NCBI GenBank assembly: GCA_011524615.1
Contig: WTJZ01000148.1
Span: 1-9,409 of the forward strand
Origin: Akkermansiaceae bacterium
GTDB lineage: Bacteria > Verrucomicrobiota > Verrucomicrobiia > Verrucomicrobiales > Akkermansiaceae
Direction of reading: 5' to 3'
Length of the DNA stretch: 9,409 nucleotides
Numbering within the stretch: the stretch's first letter is position 1; every line of letters begins with the position of its first letter. Of this stretch, positions 6,199 through 9,409 are shown piece by piece. Made by a program: the position numbers and the translations under genes. The notes beneath the pieces were generated by a model, which was not told where the DNA came from, did no database searches, and saw only the letters and a program-made list of their open reading frames with translations.

Positions 6199-6241
6199 CA
6201 TCTTTCTAATTTAGTGAAAAAATCCAAAGATTTTTCATTTC

Positions 6242-6269
6242 TTGAGTTTTAATAATACGTAAATATAGT
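6242..6269 (+). promoter_or_regulatory. Promoter of the panC-nadB cluster
   Basis: TTGAGT (6242-6247), a 16-base spacer and TATAGT (6264-6269) repeat the layout of the tRNA-Leu promoter, with the same -10 hexamer. The predicted start near 6276 gives a leader of about 66 bases before the panC ATG. Confidence 0.6.
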
Positions 6270-6341
6270 ATCGGGCCTCTGGCAGGGAGAGGTCTTGATC
6301 TCTGGTTGGATCTCGGTATCTTTTTCGTCCTGGATAGAATT

Positions 6342-7199
6342 ATGAAGAGTATTCGCACGATATCGGAATTGAGAGAGTGGAGAGCTGAGCAGAGCGAGGT
6401 GATCTTTGTCCCTACGATGGGAGCACTCCATGCGGGACATATGTCACTAGTGCAGGAGGCTAGGCGATGTGCGGGTGAGCGCGGGGTAGTGATCGTGAGT
6501 ATCTTCGTGAATCCGACTCAGTTTGACCGTCCAGAGGATTTAGAAAATTATCCGAGCACGATCGAGAGTGATTTGGCGCTATGCGAGGAGTATGGAGTCG
6601 ATGCGGTCTTCTTTCCTCAGGTTACCGATGTCTATCCTGCGGATGCATCGGTAAGTTTGATCGAGCGGAGTCTCTCTGCAACGCTCTGTGGTGCGACTCG
6701 ACCTGGCCACTTTGACGGAGTATGTACCGTCGTATTGAAGCTCTATAATATGGTACAGCCGCAGGTAATGTGCTTTGGGAAGAAGGACTTCCAGCAACTC
6801 GCTATTATTCGACGCATGATGAGAGATCTGAATGTAGACGTGCAGATCGTCGGAGTCGATACGGTTCGAGAGGAGGATGGCCTCGCTATGTCCTCGAGGA
6901 ATGCTCGTCTCGATCAGCTAGCGAGGGCAGAGGCGCCTCTGATCTATCAGACGCTCTGTGCGGTGAAGGCTGGAGTGGAGCAGGGCGAGCTCTCGCTCTC
7001 AGGTGTCCGATCGGCAGTGGAGCAGGGGCTCGCAGGAGTCGAGAGTGAGACGCGGATTGACTATGTCGAGGTCGTCGACGAGGAGAGTCTAGCGGTGGTT
7101 CAGGCTGAGGGTGGCGGACGATGTGTAGTAGCGGTGGCGATTTTTTTCGCAGGGATTAGGCTCATAGATCATATAACTGTTGACCTCGAGGTGGTCTAG
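6342..7199 (+). CDS. panC: Pantoate--beta-alanine ligase (pantothenate synthetase)
   Basis: PanC joins pantoate and beta-alanine using ATP, by way of a pantoyl-adenylate, to make pantothenate for coenzyme A; it is a cytosolic dimer. The 285 residues match the E. coli length (283). Seen motifs are PTMGALHAGHMSLV at 24-37 (the HIGH-type nucleotidyltransferase signature), FVNPTQFDRPEDLENYP at 55-71, the beta-alanine/pantoate region GATRPGHFDGVCTVVLKL at 117-134, GKKDFQQ at 146-152, and REEDGLAMSSRN at 176-187 (the KMSKS-like loop). The frame is open from an ATG at 6306, but family alignment places the start at 6342 (MKSIRTISELREWR). GGA lies about 7 bases before it. A promoter sits at 6242-6269. 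The stop overlaps the likely GTG start of nadB by one base, which indicates cotranscription. No panB or panD is in the window. Confidence 0.96.
   Translation: MKSIRTISELREWRAEQSEVIFVPTMGALHAGHMSLVQEARRCAGERGVVIVSIFVNPTQFDRPEDLENYPSTIESDLALCEEYGVDAVFFPQVTDVYPADASVSLIERSLSATLCGATRPGHFDGVCTVVLKLYNMVQPQVMCFGKKDFQQLAIIRRMMRDLNVDVQIVGVDTVREEDGLAMSSRNARLDQLARAEAPLIYQTLCAVKAGVEQGELSLSGVRSAVEQGLAGVESETRIDYVEVVDEESLAVVQAEGGGRCVVAVAIFFAGIRLIDHITVDLEVV
7188..7194 (+). promoter_or_regulatory. Shine-Dalgarno candidate for nadB inside the end of panC
   Basis: GAGGTGG lies 4 bases before the GTG at 7199, within the last panC codons. It is the best ribosome binding match in the window and favours GTG 7199 over ATG 7226. 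Its bases are also constrained as panC codons, so the evidence is only suggestive. Confidence 0.45.
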
Positions 7200-8842
7200 T
7201 GGATGGTAGAGAACCCCCTAACATTATGGTAGAGACAGATTTCTTAGTTATTGGCGCAGGCATTGGCGGACTCTCATTCGCATTGAGAGCAGCGGCCTCT
7301 GGGACGGTTACGGTAATTTGTAAGGGCGCGATCATGGAGTCTAATACGAGTTGGGCTCAGGGTGGAATCTCGTCTGTTCTCGGTTTCGATCAGCGTGCTC
7401 CTGGAGATACGAATGAGAAGCACGTGGCTGATACGCTAGATGCAGGAGCTGGGCTCTGTGATGAGGAGGCGGTACGGGTATTAGTCGCGGAGGGAGAGGC
7501 TACGATCCGTGATCTCGTCGAGAGCGGGGTGAACTTCGATCAAGAAGGGGGCAAATATTCATTAGGAAAGGAAGGCGGGCATACCGAGCGTCGCATCTTA
7601 CACTGCAAGGATACTACGGGTAAGGAGATCATGCTGGCACTCGTATCACAGGCACAGGCTCATCCTAATATTACGATACTGGAGGATCACTTTGCGGTGG
7701 ACTTGATCACGACGACACGCCTCGGAGCGGTGACAGATGATCGGGTGCTGGGGGCATACGTGCTCTCTAAGGCTTCTGGAGATGTGATTCGCTATCGCTC
7801 TGATCGTGTGGTACTCGCGACGGGAGGCTGTGGTAAGGTCTATCTCTATACGACGAACCCTGATAGCGCGACGGGAGATGGAGTCGCGATGGCCTGGAGA
7901 GCAGGAGCTAAGGTGTCGAATATGGAGTTCACCCAGTTCCACCCTACCTGTTTTTACAACCCTGCAGCGAGTGGTGCGGAGGCTCGTTCCTTCCTCGTGT
8001 CAGAAGCTGTCAGGGGAGAGGGAGGAGTTCTCGTTGATGCCAAAGGGCGCGAGTTCATGTACGATTATGATGAGCGTGGGAGCCTAGCACCACGTGATAT
8101 CGTGGCGCGTGCGATCGACCAAGAGATCAAGAAGACGGGGGCGCATTGTGTTTACCTCGATGTGACGCATAAGCCAAAGGGCTTTATGAAGGAGCGCTTC
8201 CCGTTCATTTATCAGTCCTTACGAGAATACGGATTAGATGCGGAGACAGACCCGATCCCGGTAGTACCTGCTGCTCATTACCAGTGTGGAGGGGTCTTAA
8301 CAGATCTCCACGGGAAGACGACAGTGAGAGGGCTCTTTGCTGTTGGGGAGGTGGCTTGTACTGGTTTCCACGGGGCGAACAGACTCGCCTCGAACTCTCT
8401 GCTAGAGGCGAATGCGATCGCGCGCCGTGCCTACGAGGAGATGATGCGCCTCTACCCACCGAGCAAGGAGGTGATCGAGGCCCCTGCGATACCTGAGTGG
8501 AACCATGGTGATGTGACTCCTCCTGACGAGCTCGTTAATATCTATCATAACTGGGATGAAGTCCGTCGTACTATGTGGGACTATGTCTCGATCGTACGCT
8601 CTGAGAACCGTCTTCGTCGAGCCGCCTGTCGTCTGCGTAATCTCCGTATGGAGGTCCGAGAGTTTTACTGGGGCTACCGAGTGAACTACGACATTCTAGA
8701 GCTGCGTAACCTCGTGACCGTGGCCTCTCTGATTATTGACTGTGCCCAGATGAGGAAGGAGTCGAGAGGGCTCCACTATATGCTCGAGTACCCTGATAAG
8801 GTCGAGCTTCAGCGTAAGGACTCAGTACTCAGACGATTCTAA
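7199..8842 (+). CDS. nadB: L-aspartate oxidase
   Basis: NadB is the FAD enzyme that oxidises L-aspartate to iminoaspartate, which NadA turns into quinolinate for NAD. From GTG 7199 the 547 residues compare with 540 in E. coli. Key motifs are the Rossmann GAGIGG at 19-24; NTSWAQGGI at 49-57; DTLDAGAGLCDE at 78-89; EGGHTERRILH at 125-135 (Glu125, active-site position); VVLATGGCGKVY at 204-215; FTQFHPTC at 244-251 (His248); LAPRDIVARAID at 296-307 (Arg299); VVPAAHYQCGGV at 355-366 (His360); GEVACTGFHGANRLASNSLLE at 383-403, split as GEVACTG and GANRLASNSLLE. These separate NadB from fumarate reductase and succinate dehydrogenase flavoproteins. The C-terminal helical domain starts near 435. ATG 7226 is an alternative start that better fits usual homolog N-termini. 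nadA and nadC are not present. Confidence 0.95.
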   Translation: MDGREPPNIMVETDFLVIGAGIGGLSFALRAAASGTVTVICKGAIMESNTSWAQGGISSVLGFDQRAPGDTNEKHVADTLDAGAGLCDEEAVRVLVAEGEATIRDLVESGVNFDQEGGKYSLGKEGGHTERRILHCKDTTGKEIMLALVSQAQAHPNITILEDHFAVDLITTTRLGAVTDDRVLGAYVLSKASGDVIRYRSDRVVLATGGCGKVYLYTTNPDSATGDGVAMAWRAGAKVSNMEFTQFHPTCFYNPAASGAEARSFLVSEAVRGEGGVLVDAKGREFMYDYDERGSLAPRDIVARAIDQEIKKTGAHCVYLDVTHKPKGFMKERFPFIYQSLREYGLDAETDPIPVVPAAHYQCGGVLTDLHGKTTVRGLFAVGEVACTGFHGANRLASNSLLEANAIARRAYEEMMRLYPPSKEVIEAPAIPEWNHGDVTPPDELVNIYHNWDEVRRTMWDYVSIVRSENRLRRAACRLRNLRMEVREFYWGYRVNYDILELRNLVTVASLIIDCAQMRKESRGLHYMLEYPDKVELQRKDSVLRRF

Positions 8843-8846
8843 GGCG

Positions 8847-9409
8847 ATGAGAGGACTACTCTTACTCCTACTTTCTGTGGTGGCCCTGCATGCCAATGAC
8901 TTTGCACGGCTCACCCCACAGCAAAAGGCGGCGCTCTCCTATGTCAGTGAGTGGCGTAAGGATATCACCGCGACCGTATTCTGGGTGGGGGAACCTCCAG
9001 GCGGGCGTAATAAGACCCCTAACCATCAGTCATCATGGGATACGAACTGGCAGAAGAACTTTGGCGGCTTTGATAATCCAGACCCTAAGGCGCGCAGTGG
9101 CTATCGACCAAAGGCCTTTGTCCCAAAGCAAAATAGCTTCTATGTCGCCCTCCCCTATAATGATGTCCTGAAGTATAATCAGCATAAAAGGGAGGCTCCG
9201 CGTGTCATTCCATGGTTCCATACCTATAACCCTCTCCCTGGTAAGACGGTACTCAAGGGGTGCTGGGTGCAGGTTGCCCATGATGGTAAGTCGTGCTTCG
9301 CCCAATGGGAGGACTGCGGCCCATGGAATACGGATGACTACCATTACGTCTTCCTCGGGAAGAAGCCTAAGACTAAGCAAAACGGGGGAGCTGGCATCGA
9401 TATCTCACC
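8847..9409 (+). CDS. Secreted protein with a probable double-psi beta-barrel (RlpA-like) region, C-terminus cut by window edge
   Basis: I translated this frame by hand. It is open for 187 codons from the ATG at 8847 to the right edge, so it is partial. The start lies 4 bases after the nadB stop; AAGG (8841-8844) overlaps that stop and serves as a weak Shine-Dalgarno sequence. Residues 1-16 form a signal peptide (MRGLLLLLLSVVALHA) with cleavage after LHA. The mature part is rich in Trp, Tyr, Pro and Asn. NSFYVALPYNDV is at about 96-107, and GKTVLKGCWVQVAHDGKSC runs at about 131-149. AQWEDCGPW (151-159) and AGIDIS (about 181-186) resemble the order of DPBB proteins such as RlpA, where a G-K-x-V run, an x-D-x-GPF motif and an x-DLS motif follow each other. 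Fold assignment is inference; the family itself I know only as uncharacterised. A cell-wall or periplasmic role is possible. Confidence 0.78.
   Translation, partial: MRGLLLLLLSVVALHANDFARLTPQQKAALSYVSEWRKDITATVFWVGEPPGGRNKTPNHQSSWDTNWQKNFGGFDNPDPKARSGYRPKAFVPKQNSFYVALPYNDVLKYNQHKREAPRVIPWFHTYNPLPGKTVLKGCWVQVAHDGKSCFAQWEDCGPWNTDDYHYVFLGKKPKTKQNGGAGIDIS

Noticed and set aside
6218..6235. AT-rich hairpin AAAAATC-caaa-GATTTTT
   Set aside because: Seven AT-rich pairs in an AT-rich divergent promoter region; no gene end lies beside it, so a terminator call is unsupported.
6306..6341. Longer panC with ATG at 6306
   Set aside because: The extra 12 residues precede the family N-terminus; the ATG at 6342 gives the normal length.
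1..9409. High density of GAGAG/CTCTC words across genes
   Set aside because: Explained by frequent GAG, AGA and CTC codon pairs in the coding frames; no tandem array or array-like spacing.
1..9409. CRISPR array, insertion sequence, prophage, integrase or defence system
   Set aside because: I looked for regular spaced repeats, terminal inverted repeats with a transposase, and integrase or nuclease motifs on both strands and saw none.

Overview
The window is an ordinary stretch of a Gram-negative bacterial chromosome. An outer membrane is implied by lpxD (lipid A synthesis), a Skp/OmpH periplasmic chaperone and three genes with export signals. Shine-Dalgarno sequences are weak or absent at most starts. 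Gene content, protein style and the DUF4114-like surface protein suggest Verrucomicrobiota (Opitutae/Puniceicoccales-like). That placement is inference from recalled family resemblance, not a search result.

Layout. Positions 1-3557 hold three minus-strand genes: a secreted Ig-like/DUF4114-like protein cut by the left edge, a fusion of a RimB-like retropepsin domain to an S6-glutamate-ligase RimK domain, and the endoribonuclease YicC. Positions 3558-4508 have no confident protein gene. They carry a plus-strand tRNA-Leu with its own promoter and Rho-independent terminator, followed by about 470 bases of intergenic DNA with a 10-bp-period repeat and two strong inverted repeats. Positions 4509-6156 are the minus-strand pair skp-lpxD. 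Positions 6157-6341 are a divergent intergenic region with a clear promoter for the plus-strand cluster panC-nadB-(secreted double-psi-barrel-like protein), which runs off the right edge.

How the genes work together. skp and lpxD serve outer-membrane biogenesis: Skp escorts outer-membrane proteins through the periplasm, and LpxD makes the lipid A precursor. panC and nadB each start or feed a cofactor pathway (pantothenate/CoA and NAD) and probably share one transcript with the secreted protein, whose own role is unknown. The RimK fusion and YicC both act on the translation/RNA side. The two clear promoters share one form, TTGA(C/G)(A/T)-N16-TATAGT, which suggests the housekeeping sigma factor.

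I found no mobile element, CRISPR array, phage gene or defence cassette. The features most worth a second look are the AAG anticodon of the tRNA-Leu (A34 is unusual in bacteria), the protease-ligase fusion, the secreted protein co-directional with NAD synthesis, and the structured intergenic DNA after the tRNA.
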